Positions 1-12,600 of a DNA stretch of 64,000 nucleotides are shown in pieces. The position numbers and the translations under genes are program-made. The notes beneath the pieces were generated by a model. The model had not been told where the DNA came from, searched no databases, and was given only the letters and a program-made list of their open reading frames with translations. This stretch comes from Lutraria lutraria (Eukaryota > Mollusca > Bivalvia > Venerida > Mactridae), in assembly GCA_964023205.1 (NCBI GenBank), contig OZ026851.1, forward strand, positions 8,101,637-8,165,636, written 5' to 3'. How positions within the stretch are numbered: position 1 is the first letter of the stretch; every line of letters starts with the position of its first letter.

Positions 1-54
1 TCATGCTGAAAGTTTTCATTTCAAAGAACTTCTTTAGAAACCCAGTCCCTGCAT

Positions 55-353
55 CATGCCTACCCAGTTAGCTCAGTGGGTTAGAGCCTTTGTGTACTGA
101 TCGAGAGGTTATGAGTTCGAACCCCGGGCGAGGCTCATGTGACAAATTTGACTGAGATATTACATCCTATGTTAAATTGTCCTCCACCTCTAAATTATGT
201 GGGGTAGCTTGGCAATAGCTTACGGACAGAATGTGGTTATTACTGGTTAAGGCCTAAATGAAGTCCAGGAAAGCTGGTTAGGATAACTGCCCGCCAAGAT
301 ATGACTGAAATGATGTTAAAAATGGCATTAAACTTAATGAAACAAACAAACCA
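55..353 (+). mobile_element. tRNA-derived SINE, full length
   Basis: A tRNA-like head carries an A-box-like TAGCTCAGTGGGTTAGAG and a B-box-like GAGTTCGAACCCC. An unrelated body of about 200 bp follows and ends in an AACAAACAAA tail. TCCCTGCAT lies on both sides (46-54 and 354-362), which fits a 9-bp target-site duplication. The head is a SINE promoter rather than a working tRNA gene, because the element runs on well past the tRNA part. Confidence 0.75.
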
Positions 354-683
354 TCCCTGCATTCTATTTTTGGAAAAGATGTACACATGTTTATGTTAAT
401 TTTATATTGTCCATTCTTATTTCATGAGTACATGTAAACTTATGAACTATAGTTCAGAGCAGGATTGGTAAAATCTCAAAGTAAATTTTGTTGCTAATAA
501 ATTTTAACGCTTTCTTGGAAACAAATATGACAAATATTTCCTGCGTCTGTTTGACCACACGTCTTTCATTTTAGATGTTTAAGTCAACAGAACATTGTCT
601 CTTAGGACATTTAACTTGATGAAATGGATACAGTAAGACAAGGTTATAGTTTCGTCAGATTTATAGTGAATATTAGGATACTC

Positions 684-1459
684 TGAAATGATTATTTCGC
701 TACAAATGTATCATTTATTTCACTGTAATGATTGCATTGAAATGATTATTTCGCTACAAATGTATCATTTATTCACTGAAATGGTTGCATTGAAATGATT
801 ATTTCGCTACAAATGTATCATTTATTTCACTGAAATGATTGCATTGAAATGATTATTTCGCTACAAATGTATCATTTATTTCACTGTAATGATTGCATTG
901 AAATGATTATTTCGCTACAAATGTATCATTTATTTCACTGAAATGGTTGCATTGAAATGATTATTTCGCTACAAATGTATCATTTATTTCACTGAAATGG
1001 TTGCATTGAAATGATTATTTCGCTACAAATGTATCATTTATTTCACTGTAATGATTGCATTGAAATGATTATTTCGCTACAAATGTATCATTTATTTCAC
1101 TGAAATGGTTGCATTGAAATGATTATTTCGCTACAAATGTATCATTTATTTCACTGTAATGATTGCATTGAAATGATTATTTCGCTACAAATGTATCATT
1201 TATTTCACTGTAATGATTGCATTGAAATGATTATTTTGCTACAAATGTATCATTTATTTCACTGAAATGGTTACATTGAAATGATTTTTTTTCGCTACAA
1301 AGTACAAATATATCATTTATTTCACTGTAATGATTGCATTGAAATTATTATTTCGCTACAAATGTATCATTTATTTCACTGTAATGGTTACATTGAAATG
1401 ATTATTTCGCTACAAATGTATCATTTATTTCACTGTAATTGTTACATTGAAATTATTAT
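684..1459. repeat. 54-bp minisatellite, about 14 copies
   Basis: Each unit contains TTTCGCTACAAATGTATCAT and TTATTTCACTG. Two monomer types are mixed: one reads TGTAATGATTGC and the other TGAAATGGTTGC. 54 is a multiple of 3, so a repeat-coded open frame persists near the array end; it has no sign of being a gene. Confidence 0.9.
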
Positions 1460-1506
1460 TTTACAGTGAATGTACCTTGTATCTCACTGTAATAGTTACA
1501 GTGTTG

Positions 1507-1622
1507 TGAGGTTGCTGCTCGAAAGAGGTTGAATTTGTAGTTAAATCATGCTTTGTGAAAAATGCTGTTGTTGAAGGGAGGTGGATGCTCAAGAGAGGAC
1601 CACTCTAGAGAGGTTGTACTGT
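1507..1622 (+). repeat. Family G repeat ('gaggttgttgctc'), 5' truncated
   Basis: One of several dispersed copies of a short element that, when complete, starts near TACAGTGCAACCTCTC and ends near GAGAGGTTGTACTGTA. These ends are inverted repeats, so it is probably a MITE. This copy keeps only the right two thirds, abutting the minisatellite. Confidence 0.6.
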
Positions 1623-3740
1623 GATTATCAGGTACCCCTGAATTCACTGTAACCTGGTGCTGTACTGTATCTATAATGTTCAACTGAAAGTCATTTTTCA
1701 TAAACAGAGATTTTTTGGTTTAACCTTACTTGAATGTTATATAAATATTAATATATCAGTGTTTTAATGACAAGTGTCTGTCTTAGACTGTTCAAATGTG
1801 ATCTTTAATCTAATATGGCTGAAAGAAATGAAGAATGATGTAAAACTAAGTCCAAGAAATTTTAGACTTAAAACAATTTACCATTTTCTCATGATTCATA
1901 AAGAAATATCTCTCACTAAGTCAACTAAATTCAAATCTACATCTGTGTGTTAATTGTCAAAATTCATTATTTCAAATCAGTTACCAAGTTAGTGATGTTT
2001 AAACGATTTATTTTAAATTAAACATTTTGAAAAAATCAGTATAAATTATAATAATTTAGTCAAAAATCCATAAAATGCATTTTAAATTTTATCATCTTAT
2101 CATTTGAACAAAAATATTCATCAAATACAACTTGAAGAAGCTTGCCTTAGAATTGTATAAAAATTATCAAAACTCAAAAGCTTTAAAAAAGGTCCAGTGT
2201 AGGGTGGTACTGTCCGTTCTATTTCAGGCTGAACCCGATTTTGTTGTTGAGCACAATCGGCAAAATTCTTACGGAAGTATCTGTCTGTTTATAACTGATC
2301 TTAATATGACTTTGTTCCATTTTATTTCAGCCATTCTTCAAAAAGGTCAGTGTTCTCCTTTAGATATTCTTAGTCCTCATGCCAGAAAACTTGTTCTCAA
2401 CGTTGCTCATAGATGCTTTAAGGTTTAGTCTAGATCATCCTTGACCTTGGTCGCTATTCTCTCTTACTGTAATTTTAATTTCAACCGAGAGAAATCTGGC
2501 ATTGCTTGTTTCCTTCGATGTTTGTAGGTTCCTTACAAGTATAATTATCTGATACACGTTAACTACTTCCTATTTGTTACATTTTTGTTTCTGACTCTGT
2601 CGTTTTGAAAATTTGACTTTATTTCCAATTCCGTAAATAAATAAAATTTATATCAGTTGTTTCCAAAAAATACTAATTTCCCCTGATGGTGTTTTGACAT
2701 CACTCTTACAAAATATCAAGAACTATGTCCCTTTTATTTACAATAATGTATGTAACGATATAACATTTAAATGTTTTTAAATTTGTCTTCCTGGCCTGCC
2801 ATGTCTTTACCCATTAGTATAACATCTTGGTTAAGGCTTGTCCCTTCGCGGTTCCGTTAAGGCTTACCCATGCTTGTCTTCTTTTCTGACCAATAATTTT
2901 ACTAATATGTACTAGTTGATATAAATTTAAGGCATGGTTAGGGGTGGTTAAAATCCCATGGTAATGTTTCTTATGCATGCGGTGATGGTTACTTAGCAAC
3001 ATAAAAAATTGGTGTTTTTGAAGCAGTTTACTCTTCATTGTGCGATTCTTATCTTAAAAGAGCCTTTGATGATAAATCTGGAATAATCTGTAAGACATTA
3101 TGTTTGTCCTTGAGCTGAGATAGAATATTCAAATTTCACTGAAACCCGTCTGCTTGTAGGTCAAGGTCACTCAAGTCTGATTCTTACAGGATTTTTTGTT
3201 TACTTAAATCTTACTCATCTGAATTAACTCCTTTTTACATTCATTGTGTCAATAAAATACCAGCCTCTAGTTGAATTTTAAGTTTAAATATCACAGTGGA
3301 TTATGAAATTATATGAAGTATAGATATTAGAGATTATTGTTGCTATAGGCAACACACTAAGGGTTCAAGGCAGGTTGCTCCAATAACTATCAGTACAGGA
3401 ATAGTGCTAGATATCATTATAGGACTTTAATTATTGCTAAATCTGTACAGAAACCATTCAGGTTGGTTATTTGTTTATAGATATAATTATACAAACAATA
3501 TCATTTAGTTTGATATGTAAGCATACTATTGATGTAAATTGTGTTGCTCTTCAGAGTGAAGGAAAGAAAATGAAATACTCATCTCAATACTTAAATAACA
3601 TTTTCAATAGATTGTGGAGGGATCTTATTGTTTTTGGCCTGTCGGTCAGTTTTGTTTGTATTCAAACTTTAACCTTGCCTATAAAATTGAAATGCTTCTA
3701 CATCCAATTATCAAACTTCATTTGTTAGTCCCTCATTACA
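1623..3740. other. Unassigned AT-rich intronic sequence
   Basis: No conserved coding exon, RNA gene or clear repeat was seen. A 98-codon open frame beginning with TTG at 2132 (to 2428) matches no family I recognise and has no flanking splice sites that join it to the RAR exons. Confidence 0.5.
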
Positions 3741-3744
3741 ACCT

Positions 3745-3831
3745 TTACAGGACTTAAGCATTTTCAGGTCAGTAGGTCAAAGGTCAAGGTTACCCTGAGG
3801 GCGGGGTATTGTGTTTTAAAAACACATCTTG
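3745..3831 (+). mobile_element. Helitron-like 3' end fragment
   Basis: A 'ggtcaaaggtcaaggt' body ends in the perfect hairpin GTGTTTTAAAAACAC (3811-3825), then ATCTTG and a T. This is the same terminal architecture as several other elements in the window. Confidence 0.45.
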
Positions 3832-3911
3832 TTCATTGAGATAGATTATTGTGTAATACTTACATAGATAGACATCTATGTATATATAATGAGTACTAAA
3901 TTTTGTCATAT

Positions 3912-3988
3912 TGAGGGCTCAGCGCAACACTGTCGTAACTTGTTCTTATTTCAATATGAGTTACAACACTGTTGCGCTGAACCCTCAA
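3912..3988. mobile_element. 77-bp hairpin MITE, copy 1
   Basis: An inverted repeat with two arms of about 29 nt and an 18-nt centre. TAT flanks both sides (3909-3911, 3989-3991). Both terminal CG dinucleotides have become TG/CA, consistent with CpG decay of an older copy. Confidence 0.9.
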
Positions 3989-5257
3989 TATCTGAGGTCA
4001 AGAATAATGTCATTTTTCATTTAAAGCCTTAAATTAAACAGTACTTTGACTTTGTTCTGTTTAGAGTCAACAATAACATATGTACATGAAGTATTACAGA
4101 TGTATAGTTGGCTTTTGCTAGACATTTTATACATACTCATAGTAAAATATATAGTCCTGAAATATTTATATTTATTTTATTGTAACTGTTGTAAATGGAA
4201 GGTATACATATTTAAAATATGAAATTAATCTTCGAATGGATCAGTTGTAGTAAACAGCAATGTGATTGGTCGATATTTAGACTTGGCACTTAATAAACCA
4301 GTCGTATGACAGGTGTCTTAGAGATGTTTATTTGGTTTCTTAATAATTCCCATTAACTAACATACACATTTAAATTTTCTGTCATTTGTTTATAGACATC
4401 ATTGAAATTATATAGAAACATTTGTAACTAAGATGTTTTAAATACAAACAGAGTTGTCACTTGACTTGAAAAGTCAAGAATTTTTTCTTTTCAAGGTCAT
4501 TGTATTGTTAGGGAAATTTACATTTTGGTCAGTGAAAAATATAATTTGGTCAGTGAAAAGTCATTGAATTTCATTTTACTCAATTAAATGGCAAGACTGA
4601 TTGGTTATAAGTCATTGTAGAGTAAGAGATATTTTATGAATAAAAATATCCTATGTTGACATTTTGAACATGGTCTTAAAACAACTGGTTTGATTGATAA
4701 TTACGCTTCTTGGGTTATGAAAACTTAAGTTTCACTATCTAATTTAGAACAAATATGATATCTTCATCCAGAAATTGGGTATGTTCTCTCAATTGGCACC
4801 TTGATGTCACCATTCTTGCATCATTTCAATCATTCATCAAATCTCAAATGGTGTGAGCATTGTTCTATGTTCTTGTAAAAAGCATGCACTTTATTACATA
4901 GAAAATCTAAAAATAGAAATTTTACTTGCATAAATATTACAGAGAAACCTGTGTTAGGTGGCCTTTGTTCACAGGATTGACTGTGTTTGATCGTTTAGTA
5001 TTCTTCTTCATCGTCAATATCCTTGAAATGTAATTACTGTTTGCATGATAATTGATTGATAAGCAAGTGTTGCTGCAATAATGTCGCTGTAACGTCACTT
5101 CAGCCTTGAGGTATGTCAGGTTGACATATCAGCACATTCCTTGTTTCGTCTAATTGACGTGACATTCATTTCTCTGTTGCATCTTGTCTAGAAACATGAT
5201 CCCATCAATGTGTTTTACACCTCTTTGGAAGAAAGCATGTTTTTTACTGTCAGTGTT

Positions 5258-5640
5258 TACTGACTGCCTGTATTTTACTGTCTGTGTTTTACTACCAGCC
5301 AATATTGTACTGTCTGTTTTACTATCTGTGTTTTACTGCCTATATTGTATTGTCTGCTGGTATTTTACTGTCTGTATTTTACTGCCTATAGTGTATTGTC
5401 TGCTGGTATTTTACTGTCTGTATTTTACTGTCTCTGTTTTACCATCTGTGTTTTACTGTCTATATTGTATTATCTGCTGGTATTTTACTGTCTGTATTTT
5501 ACTGTCTCTGTTTTACCATCTGTGTTTTACTGTCTATATTGTATTATCTGCTTGTATTTTATTGCCTGTATTTTACTATTGGTGTTTTACTACCTGCCAG
5601 TATTTTGCTTTCTGTTGTTTACTGTTTTGGATTTACATAC
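5258..5640. repeat. Degenerate TTTTACTGTCTG repeat array
   Basis: Short units of the type TTTTACTGTCTGTATT are strung together, with a longer block of roughly 78 bp duplicated around 5400-5550. Open frames here are leucine/tyrosine/cysteine-rich by-products of the repeat. Confidence 0.85.
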
Positions 5641-6236
5641 CATATTATATTTTTTGCTAGCCTGATATTACAAGTCTTCAAATATCTCATTGAAATTAAA
5701 AGACAAATATCATTCTTTATCTAATATCACAATGAAACATTAGGAAATTTACTAGGATCTTACTCATGGGAATATAGTTATTCAAAAAAATGTTGAGGAA
5801 TCAATCACATTCTTTTACCAGACCAATCATTGGTTGATCAGTTCATTTCAATTATTGTGTTTTTTTTTCTGAGATAAAAGAAAATGTATAACTTCATATA
5901 CGCATGAAATGAGGTTTGTAAGGAGCAGATCAAAGTTTGTTTTTCTTGAATGTCATGTTCAAACATGCTCATTATTTTAAACCAATGGATGAATTAATGT
6001 ATTTTATTCGTTTTTGCATCAATTAAATATAAATTTACTATGTCTGTGCACTTTGATTCAGTCTTGAATTGCGCTATTAATTTTGCAAAACGTTATGGTA
6101 TAAAGTATTTTTTTTTATTATCGTAAACCATCGCACTCATTGACCTCTTATCCAATGTTTGTATTAATTATCTTCTTGTCTTCAGCCTTGGAAGTTGTTT
6201 ACTGGTAACATGTGTGAAATAAAAATGTATTTTTCA

Positions 6237-6845
6237 TCCTAAATGCTGTAAACTACCCACCAAAAGTTAGGAGAAATAAATGTAAACTATCTACTAAAAG
6301 TTAGGAGAAAGAAATGTAAACTATCGACCTAAAATTAGGAGAAAAAATGTAAACTGCATGCCAAAAGTTTGGAACAATAACTGTTAAGTGCCCACTGAAA
6401 GTGAGGAGAAATAAATGAAAATATCTACTAAAAGTTAGGATGGACTGTAAACTTCCTACTCTAAGTTAGGATAAGTAAATATACACTGTCAAATAAAAGT
6501 TAGGATAAATACATGTAAACTACTTTCCAAAAATTAGGATAAATAATAATAATTTATATTGTAAACTACATTCTAAAAGTTAGGATAAAATACATGTAAA
6601 CTACTTTTAAAAAATTAGGATAAATAATAATATATTGTAAACTACTTTCTAAAAGTTAGGATAAAATACATGTAAACTACTTTAAAAAAAGGATGAATAA
6701 AGTAAACTACATCCCATAAATTAGGGTATAAATACATTTAAACTACTTTCTAAAAGTTAGGATAATAAATGTTAACTAATTACTAGAAATAGGATAAATA
6801 AATTTAATGTGAGAATGTAAACTGCCTAATAAAAGTTAGGCTATG
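6237..6845. repeat. Degenerate 30-45 bp minisatellite
   Basis: Units resemble TGTAAACTACTTTCTAAAAG followed by TTAGGATAAATAAA, with variable spacing. About 14-16 units can be counted by eye. Confidence 0.85.
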
Positions 6846-7521
6846 TTTATAGTGTATTTACGTGTTGGAGATGACTATATAATATTGAATGCTTGATAAG
6901 AATTGAACATGTAATTAACATCTCAATATGTTTATATTACAATACTGGTCTGTGGTGAATTATATGGATTGCAGCATCTAGTTATCAGTAATAAAGAGTA
7001 AAAAAACAATGTTGATCGACTTGCACATATATAGCTTAGTTGGATATTAAATTTCTTTTATCAAATGCATGATTTTATGTTTGTACCAGCCGTGCTTGTA
7101 TGGCAATATAGAATTTCTGACATATTTATTATCAACTAGACAGTTTGTTTAGGTTTCATTTCCTCTCAACTTGTGCTGCACAATCTTTAATATTCATGCC
7201 TAGGCAATATTATAAAGCTTCATCAACATTATTTAGTTTTAAAATTGTGTTATTGTCTCATATTGATATTGTAGTTCAGTTCAAAACAATAAATTCTCAG
7301 TCGATTCATCAGTCATGTATGCTTACTGTTTTACCCTGATCTTTTTTCTTGGCTTTCCGTTTCAAGAAATGTCAAATGTCAGCTTTTTGGAGTTTTAGGT
7401 TTTGCAATTACAAAAAAAGGAGAATACCCTCATATCGTTATTTTGTATGAAATATAGAAGGCAGCGGATATGTTAGTCTGCTTGTAGGAATTGTCTCCCC
7501 CCCCCTGATACATTGTGTCAT

Positions 7522-8420
7522 TGTTACTATGTTGTATCATTGTTATAATAACATTTTGTCCTTGTTATAACATGATATCATTGTTGTAATAACATTTTGT
7601 CCTTGTTATAACATGATATCATTTTTTGTAATAACATTTTGTCCTTGTTATAACATGATATCATTGTTGTAATAACATTTTGTCCTTGTTATAACATGAT
7701 ATCATTTTTTGTAATAACATTTTGTCCTTGTTATAACATGATATCATTTTTTGTAATAACATTTTGTCCTTGTTATAACATGATATCATTTTTTGTAATA
7801 ACATTTTGTCCTTGTTATAACATGATATCATTTTTTGTAATAACATTTTGTCCTTGTTATAACATGATATAACTGTTGTAATAACATTTTGTCCTTGCTA
7901 TAACATGATATTGTTATTGTAATAACATCGTAACATTTTGTCCTTGCTATAACATGATATTGTTATTGTAATAACATCGTAACATTTTGTCCTTGCTATA
8001 ACATGATATTGTTATTGTAATAACATCGTAACATTTTGTCCTTGTTATAACATGATATAATTGTTGTAATAACATTTTGTCCTTGTTATAACATGATATC
8101 GTTGTTGTAATAACATTTTGTCCTTGTTATAACATGATATCGTTGTTGTAATAACATTTTGTCCTTGTTATAACATGATCGTTATTGTAATAACATTTTG
8201 TCCTTGTTATAACATGATATCGTTGTTGTAATAACATTTTGTCCTTGTTATAACATGATTGTTATTGTAATAACATTTTATCCTTGTTATAACATGATAT
8301 AATTGTTGTAATAACATTTTGTCCTTGCTATAACATGATATTGTTATTGTAATAACATCGTAACATTTTGTCCTTCTTATAACATGATACCATTGTTGTA
8401 ATAACATAGTTATAACATTG
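7522..8420. repeat. 41-bp minisatellite, about 21 copies
   Basis: Each unit contains CATTTTGTCCTTGTTATAAC, ATGATATCAT and TTGTAATAA; the spacing between successive CTTGTTATAA motifs is 41 bp early in the array. Some later units have an added ATCGTAACA. Each unit is partly self-complementary (GTTATAAC, ATGATATCAT). Confidence 0.9.
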
Positions 8421-8640
8421 CAGGTCTGTAGGGAGCAATTTCAGATTTGGGCGGGATGGGGCGGGGCTAATTTATAGAATTTGTCACAAAATGGAGAGGG
8501 GAATCAATTTACCCCTGTGTATTTACCATTGAAGCTGCTAAAATTATTGGGGTTGGGGTGGTGTAGTCCACTCTAGCTCCCCACTCCCCGGTTCCTATGG
8601 CCCTACATTGTACCTTTGTTATAACATGATTTCATGACCG

Positions 8641-8745
8641 TTACAGTCCAAACTCTCTAAAGCAACACCTTATCGGGGTAGCAAATTACGTTGTTGTTGA
8701 GGGCATGTTGTTGCTCGAGAAGAGAGGGCTGCTTTGTATTACATT
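8641..8745 (+). repeat. Family G repeat, partial
   Basis: Starts TTACAGTCCAAACTCTCTAA and keeps ACGTTGTTGTTGAGGG plus a degraded middle. The right end is missing. Confidence 0.5.
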
Positions 8746-9546
8746 GTCTTTGTTTTCAATGTTGTATTGTATTATTGTAATAATATATTAACCTTCTTAT
8801 TGAATGCATGATCATTTTGTGAATATTGTTTTCCTCCTAATGATGTTCTATTCAATGTTAATGGAAAACTGATCTATTTTGGACCTCATCACCATGTATC
8901 CTGGTCCGAAAATCTGTCCTAATTACCATCTGAGTCAAGTTCTTTAATTGTTCATCTTGGGGGAACAGGTACCATGAAGTGATCCTCCTGAATTATAATT
9001 ACATTGCTGGCGGTTTAGGTACATAGGCTAATGCATCAGAATATTAAATACCTCTTTTGTCCCCTTCTGAGTGACTGAGTATTGTTATTTTAATGAAGCT
9101 CAAATTTTTTTTTTGTTGCCTCAATATTTATTTAAAATGTAATTGAATTGAGAAAATACTCTAAATGATACTATTGATTTTATTGAGTCTGTGTTTTTTT
9201 TACTCAAAACTGAGTTACCTGTTTCAAGAACTCCTTTATCTAAGACCAACATAAGATATTATCCAATTGTTTTCAAAAATGAAACTTAAATGTGGTGTCC
9301 GTTGGCTTAAAATGTCTAACTTATAACTTTAGTGTAAGCTTTACAGGATATGCTTGTTTTCTCCCTGTCTTGTTTGGTAAATGCTGATCCAGACTGGACT
9401 GGGTTTTTTGTTTCCGTTAACCATGCTAACGTTATTAGGTTTTTCCAAATTTTCATTTTTAACCCATGTATCATTCATAGAAGAATTTGAAATGTTTGTT
9501 GCTAGGTAATCATGTTCAAAATGTATGATATATTGTCTCTCTTCAG
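8746..9546. other. RAR intron, nothing recognised
   Basis: AT-rich sequence before the first RAR exon in the window. It ends in a pyrimidine-rich acceptor (tgtctctcttcag, ending at 9546). No zinc-finger exon was found. Confidence 0.5.
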
Positions 9547-9653
9547 CCGTAAGAAATGATCGAAACAAGAAAAAGAAATCTCAGAAACCCGAAGAACAAT
9601 CTCCATCACCCGAGGAACAGACCTTAACTGATGAGGAAATGTCATTATTACAG
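9547..9653 (+). CDS. RAR: RAR exon: C-terminal extension of DNA-binding domain
   Basis: Begins in the middle of an Ala codon (2 nt) after acceptor ctctcttcag. It encodes (A)[17 protein letters not shown], then an acidic [28 protein letters not shown] directly follows the second zinc finger in RARs. It ends at phase 0 before donor GTAGGT at 9654. The last ~26 nt and the donor are duplicated in the array that follows. Confidence 0.92.
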
Positions 9654-12600
9654 GTAGGTGCTGATTTTGTGTTCCTTGTTTGGTGAGGAGATGAAATGTC
9701 ATTATTACAGGCAGGTGCTGACTTTGTGTTCCTTGACTGATGAGGAAATGTCATTATTACAGGTAGGTGCTGATTTTGTGTTCCTCGTCTGGTGAGGAGA
9801 TGAAATGTCATTATTACAGGCAGGTGCTGACTTTGTGTTCCTTGACTGATGAGGAAATGTCATTATTACAGGTAGGTGCTGATTTTGTGTTCCTCGTCTG
9901 GTGAGGAGATGAAATGTCATTATTACAGGCAGGTGCTGACTTTGTGTTCCTTGACTGATGAGGAAATGTCATTATTACAGGTAGGTGCTGATTTTGTGTT
10001 CCTCGTCTGGTGAGGAGATGAAATGTCATTATTACAGGCAGGTGCTGACTTTGTGTTTCTTGACTGATGAGGAAATGTCATTTTTATCCCCACCAAAAAG
10101 GCTGAGGGATATTAAAATGGTAGCCGTCCATTATCAAGTGCTGCAGTGCATATCTTCAGGGTTTTGCGATTGAATTATTTTGAGGGAGTTATTGCCCTTT
10201 GTTGAATTTTACATTTAAATGTTTCTGTATGCAACTTCTCCTACATTTCTCATGCTATTTTCACCAAACTTTTACAGGACGATTATCATCAAGTGCTGCA
10301 GTGCATATCATCGTCTTGTACATGTCCATGCACATTTTGCCACATTTCATGAAAATGATTTTCACTACGTTATTCACTACATTTCCTTTTGTTTTCCCCT
10401 TTTATTGTAATAAGAAATAAGCAAATTCTGACTGTACCCTTTCAACAAAAATGCACCCATGGTTGGGTATACACTGTCTGAGACAGCTCCTTAATACGGG
10501 TATTTTCTCTCAGGCTTTGCCTTATGAGGAAATTTCATAATTATCCATCTTCGAAATACATACTGAGGGCTCAGCGCAACATGGTCGTAACTTGCTCTTA
10601 TTTCAATATGAGTTACGACACTGTTGCGTTGAACCCTCGAATTACATATTTTGGACTTGGATGTACTGCTCTTTTGGCCTTATAAGTCTTAGTGTTGCTT
10701 GAGAAAATTGGAATAGGTTACCAGAAACATACATTTTTTCATGCCTTTTAAGATTACGGCCTTAGATATACAAACTAACTTTGATATATTCTGCTTAACC
10801 AGTCTCAGAAACTTTTATTAAAAGATAAACCCAGACATTAATTTGTCTTTCGTCTGAAGTCACAATTAATGGTTACCAGTGTTTTTAAATTTATACAATA
10901 TTCCATTAAACCTCTCAACATATTGGATTCAAGAAAGTATATTTTCTAGAATATCTAATATATTGTGATTTCTGTACAAGGAAATACTGTGGTGTCAAAG
11001 TATAATTGATTTCTGTCTGTGATATTTATATTAAACATGAAATTGCTGTTTGCAAGGAATATCTCTTTTATATAGAAAGGAGTTATATTACAGTTTTCTG
11101 TTTGGTTGTTAATTAAAATGATGTAGTTTCTAAGTTGTCGGAAAAGTTACGGATTGTCTGATGCTGTCATGATGTGAAAAATTGGTTGATTCTCAAGGAT
11201 TGGTGAGAGATACTGTCTAAAATTTATCAATGCTCGAGTAAGGAATTTGTTTTTGCCATTTTAACATTTTCCCTATATTGTCTGATGTTTCCTTTTTACG
11301 TTCACCAAAAAGTAGCCCAAAAATCACTTTCAAGGGCAGATAACTCAAAAACGAGCACTGTGACTCACATTTTTTCCCCTCTTAAAATGCTTCTATCATC
11401 ATATGCTATGATCATGCAAAGTTTTTTAAAAATCTGTCTGTACATTTTTATTTTGCCTGTATGTCTATGTGCAAAAATCTGTCAGATATGTCCTGAAGTT
11501 TTTGGCAGAAGAATTATACTTAAACAATACATGTAATTGAACTGTTTTGTTTACTTTCAGGAAATTCTAGATGCTCATAAGTCCACCTACTCTAAAGATG
11601 ATATCGTTCCTCTGTCACCATTAAACATGAACACCGTGCATCTAGTTGGACTTTCTGAGAATCTACGAGAGAAGAAGGATCGCTCTGCGAAAAGTGAACC
11701 AAACTTCTCGGAAACTGAGTTAAAGGTATGATTTATTATGTCAGTACAAGGCTTGCTAGCGGAACAAAGACTGCATAATTTTATATGAATCTCAATATTA
11801 AGACACTCTATTTATCTAGACCACCTATTTATAAAAACATCTTCATACAAAGACTTAACTTTTTGTATGTTATGGTAAGTTTATGATTATATATATGTTA
11901 TAATTTGCCTCAGTGGTCGAGTGGTTAAAGTCGCTGACTTCAAATCACTGTAACCTCTAACTGATAGAGGGTCGTTGGTTCGAGCCCCACTACCAACCAT
12001 GTCTCTTTGTGTGAGAAAGTAGGCAGTTGCTTACTGAGGATGGGAGTCTAATACTGGTTCTTCCAAGGAACGATGCTTATATGAACTGTCCGCCTCATAT
12101 GACTCTGACTGTTGGAAAAATATGTTATAATCATAGATACGCTATTATTACAGTTCAACCTCTCCACAGCGACCATCTCTTAAGCAACAACCTCGCTTCA
12201 ACAGCAACATAGTTTTTCCCATTGCATGATCTAACTATTGATTTTCCGTCTTTAGAGCAATAACCTCTCAACAACTACATAATTTAGCTTCTCTAAAGGG
12301 TGTTGCTTTGGAGAGTTTCTACTGTATACTGTGGAATCATTAATTTTCGTTGGGTTCAATTTTCGTGGTTTTTACTAAAATGGCGATTTCGTGGGGACAT
12401 AAATTTGTGGATTTTGATTTTTAAAAAGAAATGCTTTATCTCCGCATTTGAATTCGTGGGGATTTGATTTCGTGGATGAGTCGATCCACGAAATCCACGA
12501 AATTAAATCCCCAACGAAAATTAATGATTCCACAGTATATATATATACTGGCGCCTTGTATTTCCGCGGTACTTATCATTAAAACTAAAGAAAAGACAAA

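Noticed and set aside
62..137. tRNA gene-like sequence with A and B boxes (similar at 11907, 17043-17111, 25558, 34797)
   Set aside because: Each continues into a shared non-tRNA body, and the first has a target duplication around the whole unit; they are SINE promoters, not working tRNA genes.
5184..5660. 158-codon cysteine/leucine-rich open frame resembling a membrane protein
   Set aside because: It is entirely produced by the TTTTACTGTCTG repeat and overlaps two other similar frames; no gene support.
7522..8420. CRISPR-like regular array (also 684-1459 and 57780-58560)
   Set aside because: The whole unit repeats with no unique spacers, and this is an intron-bearing animal genome; these are minisatellites.
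1..9546. Search for the RAR zinc-finger exons
   Set aside because: No CxxC...CEGCKGFFRR-like stretch was found in any frame; they must lie upstream of the window.
9581..10029. Overlapping minus-strand open frames rich in [10 protein letters not shown]
   Set aside because: By-products of the 109-bp minisatellite; they drift with the repeat and have no start context.
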